In this document: piece by piece, positions 38,102-50,500 of the stretch
Position numbering within the stretch: position 1 is the stretch's first letter
Layout of the letters: the number at the start of each line of letters is the position of its first letter
Assembly (NCBI RefSeq): GCF_901933205.1
Contig: NC_044573.1
Coordinates: forward strand, 88,184,546-88,248,545
Origin: Camarhynchus parvulus
Taxonomy: Eukaryota > Chordata > Aves > Passeriformes > Thraupidae
DNA length: 64,000 nt
Direction of reading: 5' to 3'
Notes under the pieces: generated by a model
What the model was told of the DNA's origin: nothing
The model's input: the letters and a program-made list of their open reading frames with translations, nothing else
Database searches by the model: none
Position numbers and translations under genes: made by a program

Positions 38102-41100
38102 TTGGGCATTTGACAGCAAAATACTACAGATGTGGCTGAAGTACTGGTACAGAATTTACAGAAGTTGCATGTTGTTTTGACACAGATAGGCAAACAGCAT
38201 TTACAGAAATAGAAGTTATGCCTCTGTATTGATCTCTTACAAACAAATAAGAAGCCCAAGTTAAAATACTGATGTCAAATACGTAACAGCTTGAAACAGT
38301 GTGAACAGGAATTGTCTGTAATTTCCAAGTCCTCTGTTTTGGTTTACAGGTTCATCTTTTAATCTTGAAATGCAGACATAACTAAACCTGTGCTGCAGTT
38401 GTGTGTGATCTTATCACAGTTTACAGCCTGGGCAGTACTGTTAAAAACTGAACCCAATCATAAAGCTATAACCATGCAGCTCTTGCATTTATAGTTCCCT
38501 ACTCACTCAAATAGTGAAAAAAAAAACCCATATAGGAGCATTATTTATTCAGTAGCATGAGACTGGAGTTCTGTCAGCTGTTGGACATGTCTTTTAGATA
38601 GCATATGTAATTGAGATTCTGAACAATTGTAAACAATCTTGTGCATTTTTCATCTGAATAAAGGAGTTACCTCTGGGGAGTTTGCCAGATTTTAGTCAGT
38701 GTGATTATTTTCCATCTATGTAAATTCCCCTGTGCTTTGAGTTGAGCATTTTCCTCCATAGATCAGTTTGCAATAGAGGTGTTAACTGCAAAATAGCTGC
38801 TGCTTCACCCCAGATGTAGTCCCGTTACGGATGAATGACCAATTGCTTTTATCTGGGCTTCAGTTATTTCATTCTTGATATGATATTGGAGGGAGTTTTG
38901 CCATTGAATTAAAAAAGATTGGTCTTATGATCTGTGAAGTACTTTTAGAATAAGCCTGATAAAGATGAAGACTGCATAAACATAAAGAAAAAAGATACTA
39001 TTGCATCCCAAAGAATGGCAGGGTTTCTGTAACCTCAGTGACCTAATACTGACACTCCTGTTCAGTGCACATATTTGAAAGAAATTGCATTATTGCACCT
39101 TAGTGAGTTACATCTTATCAGCTGAGCCTTGGTCATTGTCTCCTGTGTATTATCATTGTCCAGCCTTTCAAAGCATCAGGATGATGGTTAAATTAACTAT
39201 TTTTGTGTTTGCAAGGATTTCAGCTTGTGCTCTCTCTCAGTCTCTTCTCATTACATCAAAATAGTTAGTCTTCGTTAAAAAAACCCACCAAAACCCCCTA
39301 ACACAACACCCCTGTAATAACAACCAACAACTCATTAAATCATTTAAACAAGATAGTACTTTGTTGTTTGTCTCTTGTGAAACAAGCAGTTGAACTGAAA
39401 AGCCCTTACATTACATGTGTTTTAAAAAGGCTGACCTGCTTCCCAGCACTTCTCTTTCATTTCAGGTTATTAGAACAATGGTCTCATGTATACCTTGTGT
39501 TTTCTTAAATTATGATGACGCTCATGAAAAAAATAAGAGGGTCTTAAGCACATTAACTGCTTTTCCCAATGACCTACAAGTTAAATAACCTTAAAAGTAG
39601 AGAATGTGAAGGAAATTTATTTGCTGTGTGCAGATTCTCACATTGCAGGGAAGACTGCTTTTAAATAGCAGAGATGCTTTTTCTCAAAATGTCTGGCTGT
39701 ATGAATATTTCTTAAAAAGCCAAGAAACCCCAAACTAACTCTGAGCCTTACTTAAATGTCACAAATATCGACTGAAAATGTCACGTAGTACCATATTTCT
39801 GGTAGCTTCCATAACCAGAATTTCTTAAATGTCCATGCTTCCTTTTACAGATTTTTAATTAGCCTGTCTAAATCCCTTAATTTTATCTGTATCAGACTGC
39901 TAAAATCAAATTACAAGCAAATGTTTGGCTTTATTTGCTTTGAATTAATATCTTACTGGGTCAATTTGATACCATTTCAAATCACAATATAATATAAATT
40001 TTATCTAGTACCTTGAAGTACTGGATAAAAACCATCATGGGTTTTACTCATCTTTGAAGTTGTACTCCTCTAAAAAAAGTATTAATTTGAAGTAGACATG
40101 AACTATTTATTAGTGTTAAGTTTGAAATTTTTTTATTGTATCCATTATTAACTAGAATGTACAGGGAAAACCGCAAACAGTGTTTAGGCAAACTTCTGTT
40201 TAGCTTGGAAATTGTCATGTAATAAAAAATGGAAGATAAAATAGAATTCACTCAAGGATAGTGGGGATATCCTTGGATCCACTGGAAATTACAAATCAAC
40301 AACCAGATATAGATACCATGACTACAGGCAAGTGGATGTCTTTTTTTTTTTTTAGAAGTGGCGTTTTCCTTTTTGTTTTATAAATTAAAAAGGACTGGGG
40401 GAGAAGAAGAGCTGCAACTGGTTCAAAATGGCTGTGATATTCCTGATTTGCTCTCATATAGTTATTTTTCTATTATTTTTATAAGCTAGTCTTTTTCACT
40501 CTTCTGCTTTAAAATAAATTAGTAACTGGCTGAAAAATCATATGAGTTAATTGAATCAGCTAAGATAGCAGAACTAATGGGATAGCTTGTATGCCCTGGG
40601 TGTTGGTGCTCCTTCCTCTCTTCCCATTCCCACTTTTATGTGATACTAAAGTTGTTAGTTTGGGCTGTGAAATCTTTGCCTTCTCACCTGTTTGCAGAAT
40701 GTCCATTATCAAAGAGCGCAGACTCGTTCTTATATGTGCCATGCATCACAGAAAGGGGCTTTTACAAGTAAGTAGCCTGGGGATAAAAGTAGTAATCCCA
40801 TGTTCCCCTAGTCTCCAAAGACCACAGTCCGTGTTGGGGCTGCATTGCTGTTGGGTACAGTGGAGTTATGAGGCAGAAAGCAGATGACGTTGTAGAACAA
40901 TAATGGAATAAATAAGGACAAGATGTTGCAAATAGAGGCAGAGATGTGCCATGTGAGGATGGCAGCAGGCTGAGTGCAGGTTTGAATGTGTTGTGTGTTT
41001 ATGGCTGTACTGTTGTTAAAGGAAGCATGCATGCTGTGGAATTGCTTACTTTTTGTGGAAATGTGAGAGTTGCAAGTGAAAGTAAACGAGTAATTTGATT

Positions 41101-42012
41101 AGCTATTACCTTCAGGCATTCAGCTGTTACTAGAGTTGACCTTCTGAAGAGGAAATGCAGGGGCATGGTTGTGCCAACAGATTGAAGAGGATGTAATGTG
41201 TAGAAAGAGCAATGCAGTGGCACAGGAAGGGGAAGCCCAAATGCCACCATGGTAGAAATGTGCATGTGCAGCTGCAACATTGGCATTGCAAAGGAAACTG
41301 GTAGACAGACATTTTAGCAAAGTGCTATGCTGTAAATATGTATGCTGTATTGCTTATGTGAGGATACTTAAAATCTTTTTGTAAAGCTTCAGGCTTTAAA
41401 AACTATTTTCAAAGTAAAGCTTTGAATCTAATCTCTATTTATACTCTGGTACACTGAACAAAATCTTGTACCTTCCACAACTAATACTCAGGATGCTCTC
41501 AGAATTTCTAATGTTGTATTTCAAAAATGAAGTCAGTCTCATCTTTTTATATGTTCAAGTGGCAGTCTTGGGCAATCTCCATCTGTCAGATAATTATTCT
41601 ACTTCAGCTACTCATTTCTCCAGATTTTTAAAAGCTTTGCCTCATATCATCCTAAAATTATCTATATGCTAGCAAATTGGAATGTAAATGTAGTCTCATA
41701 TGTTTTATGGACCCTGTTCCCTTTTCTTGAAATAGCTGCTGCCTTAAATTAGTCTTTCCAGTTGCTTGTGTCAGTTATCATCATGGTTATCCACTCTGTT
41801 AAGATCCATTTCTATCTCTTGAGTGAGATGAAGAAAAACATCTTCAAAATTTTCATACCTCCCATGTATTTCTCTCTTCTAATTTACATCTAGATAGATA
41901 TTTATTCCTATTTGTCCATGTACCTTAGATTCCTTGCTACTTGTGAATGTGGAAATGGAGGGCTGATGCCACCCCCAACTAAACTACTGTAAGGTGGTAT
42001 AATCTGAGAAGG
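38102..42012. other. Intron sequence, nothing recognised
   Basis: This is AT-rich unique sequence. A cluster of overlapping minus-strand ORFs at 40808-41320 (60-95 codons, Thr/His/Leu-rich) arises from a purine-rich + strand with few stops on the other side and shows no family features. Confidence 0.45.
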
Positions 42013-42310
42013 GTGAGAGAAGCAGGCAGTGAAGAAATTATATTGGACTTCAGAATGATTTGCTTTGACTTTTCATGTAATCGAGGTAGAAACCTGTGTC
42101 AGGTCCCTTTGAACTGCAGAGAGGCTCAGAACAGCTGTTTGATCTTCAAGAACAGCTTCCTCAAATGCACAAGGATGTACTCTTCCCTGTGCAGGAAGAC
42201 AAGCAGGTATGGCAAACAGGTACAGCTTGCTTGAATGGGGAATTCCTAAGTCAACTCACCCAAACAATGAAATGTATGGAGTCTGTAAACAGTGACAGAC
42301 CTCCATGAAG
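42013..42310 (+). mobile_element. Probable CR1 ORF2 linker remnant (endonuclease-RT region), plus strand
   Basis: The translated + strand shows ILDFRMICFDF at the start, then IFKNSFLKC, then CRKTSRYGKQVQLA followed, after a -1/+1 frame change, by LNGEFLSQL. This order matches the segment that lies between the endonuclease and reverse transcriptase of CR1 ORF2 (an LDFR...F block, a W/IFK-LLKAQ-type block, and a CRKTSRRGR-type block followed by LN-EL). The similarity is weak and was judged by eye. It is in the same orientation as the clear CR1 3' part at 42715-43216, so both could belong to one internally deleted insertion. Confidence 0.5.
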
Positions 42311-42446
42311 AATGTAAAAACAGTGTTTGGGTGTAGAGAGAAGGATGTAGGAAAACCAAAACTGTTCTGGAGTTGAAGCTAAGTCACTGATGTCTGTAGG
42401 TACCTTGTTAATGGGAGGAAGACTTCAGGAAATGGTGTGATGCTGA

Positions 42447-42671
42447 TGCAGCACTGGACAGTGGAAAAGATGCAAAAATGCTGAGGGTACAACTGCAGCC
42501 TTTGCTTTAGCAAGGTCTGTTCTCAGGCGTTTGAGCTCCCTGAATCTCATGGCAGAGTGCAGGGAAGTTGAAGTTAGGGACTACTTAGGCAAACTGGAGC
42601 TCAGGATACTGGAAGACAAAACTTTGAAACTGGAGCAAGAGTTAGCCCTTAGAGCAAAGGCAGTCAATTAA
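42447..42671 (+). other. Open frame with leucine-rich, coiled-coil-like sequence
   Basis: This is a 74-codon stop-to-stop frame without an early methionine, ending at TAA 42669-42671. Its C-terminal half reads VLRRLSSLNLMAECREVEV, then RDYLGKLELRILEDKTLKLE and QELALRAKAVN, with leucines and charged residues spaced like a short coiled coil. I do not recognise a gene. It sits between two CR1-like segments and may be a relic of a LINE ORF1, of another transposon, or chance. Confidence 0.35.
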
Positions 42672-42714
42672 TGTGATAGCTGGGCTGCAGTGGAGTTGAT
42701 GATTCTTCATTTTC

Positions 42715-43216
42715 ATTTGGCATTTGTGAGACTGCATCTGGAGTACTGTGTCTTCTTTTGGGCTCCCCAAATTGAGAAGGACATTGATGCACTGGAGCAA
42801 GTTCAGTGGAGTGCCTCCAAGTGTGTGAGGGGTTGGGGAACATGACATACAAAGAAAGGCTGAGAGAACTGGGTTTCCTCTGTCCTAATAAGAGAAGGCT
42901 GTGTAATACTTTACTGCTGTTTACTACTCCCTAACAGCAGGTGATAGATAGGATGAAGGTACATTGCTCTGAGATTGATGTTGAAATAAAGGCAGGCAAA
43001 GGACACAAACTGTAGAAGGTCAAGAGGAGAAATGGTGTGATGAAAGTCAGTCACTGTAGTAGGCTGGCAAGTTGTGGGGTCTCCATCTTTGGAAGCATTC
43101 AGAAGTTAATTAGAAGAGTGTGTGAGTACCCTGATATAACTTGGAAGCTGACCCAGTCCTGAGCTTGAGACAGATGACATGTAATGGTCCTTGCCAATCA
43201 GACTTATTCTAAGATA
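42715..43216 (+). mobile_element. CR1 LINE 3' end, old copy, plus strand
   Basis: The + strand encodes decayed ORF2 C-terminal residues (LHLEYCVFFWAPQIEKDIDA-type sequence at 42721-42790, then [16 protein letters not shown] at 42840-42870) and continues through the 3' UTR (GGGTCTCCATCTTTGGAAGC at 43077, and GTAATGGTCCTTGCCAATCA near the end) to a TATTCTAAGATAATT tail that resembles the CR1 terminal octamers. Substitutions and small deletions are numerous, so this is older than the copy at 44.1 kb. It lies in sense orientation to RNGTT. Confidence 0.85.
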
Positions 43217-43348
43217 ATTTGCAGATCAGATGTTAAATATTTTGCAAACAACATGGAACTGTTAGACACTTAAAATAATATGTATTTTAAACATTTTTGG
43301 TTTTCTTTCTTTATGCTTTCTTTACTGTAAATGGAGATTTTACAGTAC

Positions 43349-43375
43349 AGTATTCTTACTTAGAGTAAGAATACT
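43349..43375. repeat. Perfect inverted repeat (11 bp arms, 5 nt loop)
   Basis: The arms AGTATTCTTAC at 43349-43359 and GTAAGAATACT at 43365-43375 are exact reverse complements separated by TTAGA. The stem is AT-rich and short. It could fold in RNA, but nothing else suggests a functional element. Confidence 0.8.
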
Positions 43376-43496
43376 TATTGTACATATATTTAATTTGCAA
43401 ATTGTGTGATTGTCCTTTTTGAGAAGATTTGTGAGTTGCAAAGTAAAATAACATACAGTTTTTATAAACAGGGATTTTATATTATTCTATGTTATA

Positions 43497-43528
43497 CACT
43501 GTAAAGGTTTGCCACTGTAAAGGTTTGC
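43497..43528. repeat. Exact tandem duplication, 16 bp x 2
   Basis: CACTGTAAAGGTTTGC occurs at 43497-43512 and again at 43513-43528 without mismatches. A simple slippage duplication is the likely origin. Confidence 0.92.
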
Positions 43529-44112
43529 ATAATTTAAAAGCCATCTAATTTACATAGAAAAAAATGTTCATCTTCCTGTTGCTACAGCTTGAAATAGATA
43601 TGCTGCTCTCAAACTTACTGGAACTCAGTTGTGAGCATATTTTTTTTTCCACCAGTGCATATAAATTTTTTAAATTATGGGACTTATTAGAGAGTATTTG
43701 TGAACATCTTGTTCAAAGTGCTTTACATGGATTTTAGAAATTGGCGTGAGCTTCTTAGAAATGCATTTCTTTGCATTTTTGCATGTAGTGACTATTTGGT
43801 CGCTTTCAGACAAGGGGTGTTTTCTAGATCTTTTTAATATGTCATAAATGGTACTTTAACTCAGAATATTTTTTTCTCCTTTAATTGTTTACAGTACAAA
43901 TTAATATTCTGTTGTTTGCTTTGGGATTTTTTTTTGTGGTATATGTTTGTGGTTTTAATTTGTTGCCTAATGAGATTTTATTGTCTGTTTTCTTGAGTTT
44001 ACAGATCTATACATCTGAAACTATATTCAGAAAGGAGCATTAATATAGGATTATTACAGATCTGAAAAATAAGTGTTTTCCCTGTGTTTGAAATTAAAGA
44101 ATTGTGGGAATG

Positions 44113-44520
44113 AATCCAGAGGAGGCTCCAAAGATGATCAGAGGGCTGGAGTATCTCTCCTACAAAGACAGGCTGAGATTTTGGCTTGTTCAGCCTGGAG
44201 ACAGGAAAGCTTCCAGTACCTGGAGAGGGGTTGTTTACAAGGGCCTGTAGTGATAGGACAAAGGGCAGTGGCTTTAAACTGAGCAAGGGCAGATTTAGGT
44301 TAAGTATTATGAAGAAATTCTTAGCTGTGAGGGTGGTGAGGCACTGGAATATGTTGCCCGGAGGAACTGTGGATGGATGCCCCATCCCTGACGGTGTTCA
44401 AGACCAGGTTGGATAGGACTTTGAGCCACCTGGTCTAGTGGAAGGTGGTCCCTGTGGCAGGGAATGGAACTTGATGATCTTGAAGGTCCCTTCCAACCCA
44501 AACCATTCTGTGATTCTATG
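44113..44520 (+). mobile_element. CR1 LINE 3' end with intact terminal octamers, plus strand
   Basis: The copy starts in the ORF2 C terminus (residues APKMIRGLEYLSYKDRLR), crosses the region CTTGTTCAGCCTGGAGACAG, GGCACTGGAATATGTTGCCC and GATCTTGAAGGTCCCTTCCA, and ends CCATTCTGTGATTCTATG at 44503-44520. The final two units, ATTCTGTG and ATTCTATG, are the diagnostic CR1 3' octamer repeat, so the 3' end is complete while the 5' end is truncated. It is in the sense orientation of RNGTT. About 410 bp, and the sequence is well preserved. Confidence 0.95.
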
Positions 44521-47500
44521 AAACGTGTATTTAAAAGGAAAAAAACCTCAGCTCAAATGAATCCCTTGCCTTCTGTGGTGTAGTTCAAAGAAAGGAAAAG
44601 AAATTATCACCATGGTAGAGTAGAGCAAACAGTCTGGACAGACAAAGATATTGTACATACTTCTACTCTTCATTGGTCTCACTCTGAGCATTTTATTACT
44701 TAATTTTCTGACAACACCAAACTCAGAAATTGTAAAAGAACATATATAAGTACTAAATAATGAATATATTAAAGATAAAAATAATTCATGGCAGTCACAG
44801 CTCCAAGACTACCATTCAGTTTGCTCTGATACTATCAGAATGTTTTGATATTGGTTTAGGAATTAGAAGCCCAGCTTTTTGTGTCTTACTGAATTCACAA
44901 GTAGTTTGGAATCAGCAAAATGTGTCAACAAAATAAATGACCCTGATGCAGATTGTTTGCATTTCTGCCATAACAGTGTTATCAATCTGGTATGCATGCA
45001 ACTGTGTGCTTCTGAAATACAGGGAGATTATCAGCAGTTTCACCTTCCCTCATTGATAGCAAAGAGAAACTCTTGGTACATGTGCTTATCTTACAACTTC
45101 AGAAACATTAGAAAAGAAACCTACTTAATCCTTTTTCAGGATAATTATCTAGTATCTCTGGTTTTGGAGAGATTCAAGATGTGATGATTGACTTAAACTA
45201 TGTACTTGTAGAATGAGTTTTTAAAAATTAGCATTATAAGGGACATTTTCATTTTGAGGAAATAAATTGGATTTTTGATATCTGTTTAATGACTTGGGAT
45301 ATGCCATAGGTTTGGTAATTCACATTTGCTGTCTTTTTAACTAAAACCCAGCTTGTAGCTTTTTTTTTTTCTGAGGAAAGATGCTTGTCCTGCTGTAGAA
45401 GCACATTAAAATCAGTGAGGCTATGGGTGCATGTATCTGTCAGTGGGAGATCAGTTTGCATAATCAGGGCCTAATGAGTCAGTGGTAGTGGAGAATCCAT
45501 GTTGTTACCTGAGTGATAGGGAAGAGAACAGTAAGGGTGGTGTATGGAGTATGTGCACATATTGCACTTTGAGTGTGAATTTGTAAAAAGCATTTAATAG
45601 TTTTCAGTAGAGTTTTGGGTCCATCTGACAACATGTCCTCTTGCTAGGGGATCTTAAAAAGGCCAAAGTTCCTTATTTTCATAGTTTTTATGCTTGTTGT
45701 CTTTTTACAAAGCAGTCATGACAGTGAATGTGAAGTACAAGCATGGTTTTGTACTGAATTCTATTCTGAAATCAAGGCTTTTATCTTAAACAAAAGAAAG
45801 CTATATGTACATCACAGAAGCTGCATGATTTTTAGCATCATTGTATAGATGAGAAATAAGCCTGTATTTTAACTTTGAAACCCAGATTTCCAAGATTGTA
45901 AGCTGGTTCAGCTTCATATGAAATGAATCAGAATTTTAAATTTATAAATATACCTATATGCATATGTGTATCTGCACACACAGTTGACAGCTGTTACATT
46001 TTGCATTGTAAAATTAATAACAAGCAAAAATGTAAAGGAATCCCGTTGTTTGTTATGAATCAAAGCAACTATTTTGTTTTCTTCTTCATGTTTACATATG
46101 GAAACCCTATCTACCTTTTATCACACTTCTTAATTTTAAAGATTATTTATTTTATTAAATCAGGTTTTCCTCTTTTTAATTTTTTGGCCTCTTCATACAA
46201 ATAAATTTCTTAACTGGACATTCTCCACTTCTTTTTCATACTTTATTAAGGAGGTTTTCAGTGCCTTGGTTTCGTGCTTTTAAGCTGGGTAACTAAATTC
46301 TTTACCTGTACTCCACCAACCAGTGTTCAGTGGCTTATAAATCACCTAATAGTGAAGTTTATATAAGTGAAAATACAAAAGTATGTGAAGTATTTGGGGG
46401 CGTGGGGAGAAATGTTAGAGACAGTTCTAATGTTTTTAAAATATTAATAGCAATATTATTCCTTTGCTAGTCATCCTATCTGTTGTCAGCCCTCCAGCCT
46501 CTGAGAAGTATATGGTAAGAAGCTTTTGTTATGGAGTTTTAATCAGGTTGCTATTACATTCCCTCAAAAACAATGCATGTATCTGTATCAGTTTTCAAGA
46601 TGGGAAAAATGAATTATGAAGTGGAGAGAAAACTCTCTCAGGACAGCATGGTGTCTTCTTTTGGTAAGAAAAGGACAGTCCTCAGCTCTACCCAGCAGAT
46701 GGCATTTTTCCCCCTTATAACAACTAAATATTTTCAAAGCTATAATCTTTGGCTATTTTCATGCTTAAAGCCTTTTCTTCACAAAGTATCAAAAGATTGT
46801 GCTGATTGCGCTGTGACCAAATATTTATCAGTGGCTTATAAATGAAATACAATGTGTATATCTCTAAGTATAGGATAGAGAAGGTTGAATTGAGAAGAGT
46901 GAAACGGGATAGTGAATTTGATTATTTTATTTTTTTGCTTCTCAATGGGAAAATGTCAAAACCATCATTTCACTCAGATGTTTATAAAACACTTCACTCT
47001 TTTGGTGAATGTTAAAGCATCAAATATCAAATTATCAGAATTTTAGTCTTTTTTCTCAGGAATACAGAATTCTACTTGAAAGTGGATATTCAGTTGCAGG
47101 AGATCTCTGGATTTGTGGAATAGATTAAGACAGATAGTTTCAGAAGTGAATTGGATATTTCCTAATGAAGGATCTGATCTGAAAGGGAAGATTTCCTACG
47201 GACATGGTTAACTCTCCTCAACTAAGTATCATTAACATTCTGACTTCTTAATTTGTAATTAAAATGATCTAAGCACAGTTCTACTCAGGACTTACTGACT
47301 GTTGATCATTCTGGTCTCATTCAAGAAGTGAAGCAGAAATTACTGGAGTCCAACTGAGCAGGATGTTTTGCAGTTGGTTTCTGCACAATGCTCACTTTTT
47401 ATAAAATCTTCACACATTACTTGTGTGTTAAGAAAATTGTGTTTCAAGAGGTGAATTCTGTATCATGATAAACTGGAATAATTTTCTGGTTTTAGGAGAG

Positions 47501-50500
47501 GCAATGGTATGGCATGCAAATGATTTCTTCCAGCTAAAATAGGCTATAAATACAGCTTGCTTTAACAGCAGAAGTATTAAGCTTCAGTTATTTGAATTAT
47601 GTCACCAAAACGAAATGTTCAAAGCTGGTCATTTTTTCTTTTGCTCAGCCATTTAATAACATATGATTAATGGTTTCTGCATGGTGATAATTTCTCTGTT
47701 GTTTACTTTAGTTTTGCTCTCATATTAAAAATAAGAGGAAACTATTACACAACTTAAGTTTTTTTCATGCATCATATGCCAGGTTTTTTTTTGTAATATT
47801 CAGATACATGCGGTATGTAGAAATTTTCCATGTGTTTTCTGAAGATGATATCCTGCATTTTTCAGAGATTAAGTTAAGTTTTTTATGTTATTTGGCTGGC
47901 AAATTTTGTGTTTTCATAGAGCCTCTATGGGCAAAAGGCATACCTATGTCCAGACTGTTGGCAAGAGGAGGGGGCATTGTTTTAGACTTGTGAAACACTT
48001 TCATTTGAGTGAAAGTAAATTGGTCCCATGTATTAAAGCATGGTATAACCTGTACCAATTACTTAAAAACTTGACAAGTTTACTGGACAAGCCTGAGGAA
48101 GAGCTATGAACCCTATTGACTGCTGAAAAGAACTAATATTGAAATTATACAGTGCTGGCTGTTCTGCTGCTTTCCCACAGGGAAAGACTGAGGTTATTCA
48201 CTTACCCAAGGATTTTGTACAACATTTGGTCCAAAAGTATTTGTTGCTGAAAGCTGAGTTATGAAACTGATGACTCCTCTAAAATGAAACTTTAATGCAG
48301 AAAGATTTTTAAACAGTCTAGGAATGCATAGCATAAAAATGCTATAGATGTAGACTTTGCACAATTGCTTCTCTCTTGTGGTTTTTTACCAGGTGATTAT
48401 TTAAACAGTGTGATCTAGTTATATACTCTTGTTTAGTGATATGTCTTCTTGTTAAGAAGGCATATCTCTGTTATTGCTCAACTTGAATTATTACTTTCAT
48501 TCACTAAATTTGACTTCATATAAATTTCTTGCAAGACAAAATGCATAGATGTTTCTGACAAAAGGGCAAAAAATTGGTAATTATTGAAAGTTAATTCCTA
48601 TCATGTAATAGCTCCAGAATCACATATTGTTCTTTTATTTAACTTTTAAGAATCTAATGGATTTCTGAATGTCTAAACCAGCAATTCTGTCAACAGAGAA
48701 GCTGGTGGCAATTTTATTTGGTTTCTTTTGACAAAGCCTTATCCTCAAATTTAATTAATAACAGGACCGGAAAAGTCAGAAATGCAGAAGTTATGGAATG
48801 ATATTAGCAGTGGGAAAGGTGAGTGGCCGGAAGAAGCAGGGTGGAGAAAACCTAATTCTAGTGAGCTTCCTTCTCTACCCTCATTTTAGGTAATCTTTTA
48901 TTTATTTGTGGGTACCTGTGGTAGCTTTCTACTCAAGTTTGATATCAGTAAACAAAACTAAGAGTAAGAACATCCCAATCCCCATAACTCTGAGTTTCTC
49001 TAGATACTAACCAGTTTTCTATATAAGGCAAGACCACTGATAAACTTAGACAAAGGTGGGGTTTATTAAAAGTGGAGAAAGTGAAGGTATAATGAGGGGA
49101 ATAACCATCATTTCAACTGCAGTACAGACAGACTAACTTGGATTTACAGAACTGGCTGGGATATTGGGACAGTTGCAGAAAATCTGCTTGTACCATGTGT
49201 GCAAGCTTGAGGAAGTTGAGAGTTGCAAAATTATTTCTTACCCACAAGCTCTCAAATATAAGACTGAACACTCTTGCCTCCCTCAGACTATTTTAGCCCA
49301 GTCATCTTCATAACAACTTCATGAACAAGAATTCTCTAGCTTCTCCAAAAACCCTTCTGCATTCTGATCCTAAGGAAAACAATTTAATTTTCCTTTCTCT
49401 TAGTTTTCAAATGTCAAATACAGTAATTATGTTCTGTCTTAGCTTTGAGTGATTTATATCTGAATGAAATGCCTGTTTGCTCTCTGATAATAAATTTTCT
49501 CTGCCATAATAACAAGGTAGTATTGAATGTAACTTCAAAAAAGGAGTGATAAAGATTTCTCTGAAGGAACAATTGAAACTTGATTTTGCAGTATTTGTAT
49601 TAGTTGTCTGATTGATATTCTTTTACTGCTTCAGGAATGTGTTTGCATATAACATCAACTTAGAGGTAATTATTTTTCTGTACATTATAAATCAATCATG
49701 GATAAGACTTCTTCCAGTGTAAATGTCAGGTAGGAAAAATTAAAGCAATATTCTGAATTTGGAATTAAATATTTAGACCAAAAAAAGTAGAATTGCAGGA
49801 ACTGTCAGTGTAATCCCAATGTCACTAATCTGTGCATGTAAAATATAGCAGAGGAATGTCCAAAAGAAATGGAATTCTTCCACCAAGAGTTGACCCCTGG
49901 GGCTGTACTGGGGCAGAGCACAGAACCAGAGCGCAGATCTCTGTAGTTGCTGAGAATAACTTTGACCACTCCTAAATTGCACTTCTTTTAAGAAACAAGG
50001 TTGTAAAAGAAGATATGAGACACTCAGCTCTTGGGTTTTCTAGCTGATATAAAACTTGACAGTAGGTGTGTGTTAAAATGCAGATTTCCCATCATCTATT
50101 ACAGTAATATGTGCTCTACCAGTCTGCCCTTTTCTCTCTTCTGTGCCTTCTCATTACTGTGTCACTGTTCCCAGATAGATTCAATTTTGTGTTCCTGCTG
50201 AAGTTTTATTCATTTGCCTTTACTTCTCTCACCCATATTTCCATGTGAGTCTTCAGGGTTGGTTTCCCAGTAAAGATGATTATCTTTTTTTTCTGTAACT
50301 ACTCCAAAGTGATTAAAGTCCTGGTTAAAATGCATAGAATTTCCATGAAAAAGCTGAAATTTCATTCCTGTATGCCAATTGATAAGTTTTTCTCTTTGAT
50401 GGTCTGAAGATGTAGCTGGTATATAGGGAAAGCCAATTGCTTATGTTTTGTTATGCTTATCATAGATATATTAAAAATAGCCAAATTTCTAGACATCAAA

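Larger units (their letters stand above)
43217..44112. other. Intron sequence with a hairpin and a short tandem repeat
   Basis: This is AT-rich sequence between the two plus-strand CR1 copies. It holds a perfect 11 bp inverted repeat at 43349-43375 and an exact 16 bp tandem duplication at 43497-43528, each listed separately. No ORF of interest is present. Confidence 0.5.

Noticed and set aside
43497..43528. 16 bp tandem repeat considered as a target-site duplication
   Set aside because: The copies are adjacent with nothing between them, so they cannot flank an insertion.
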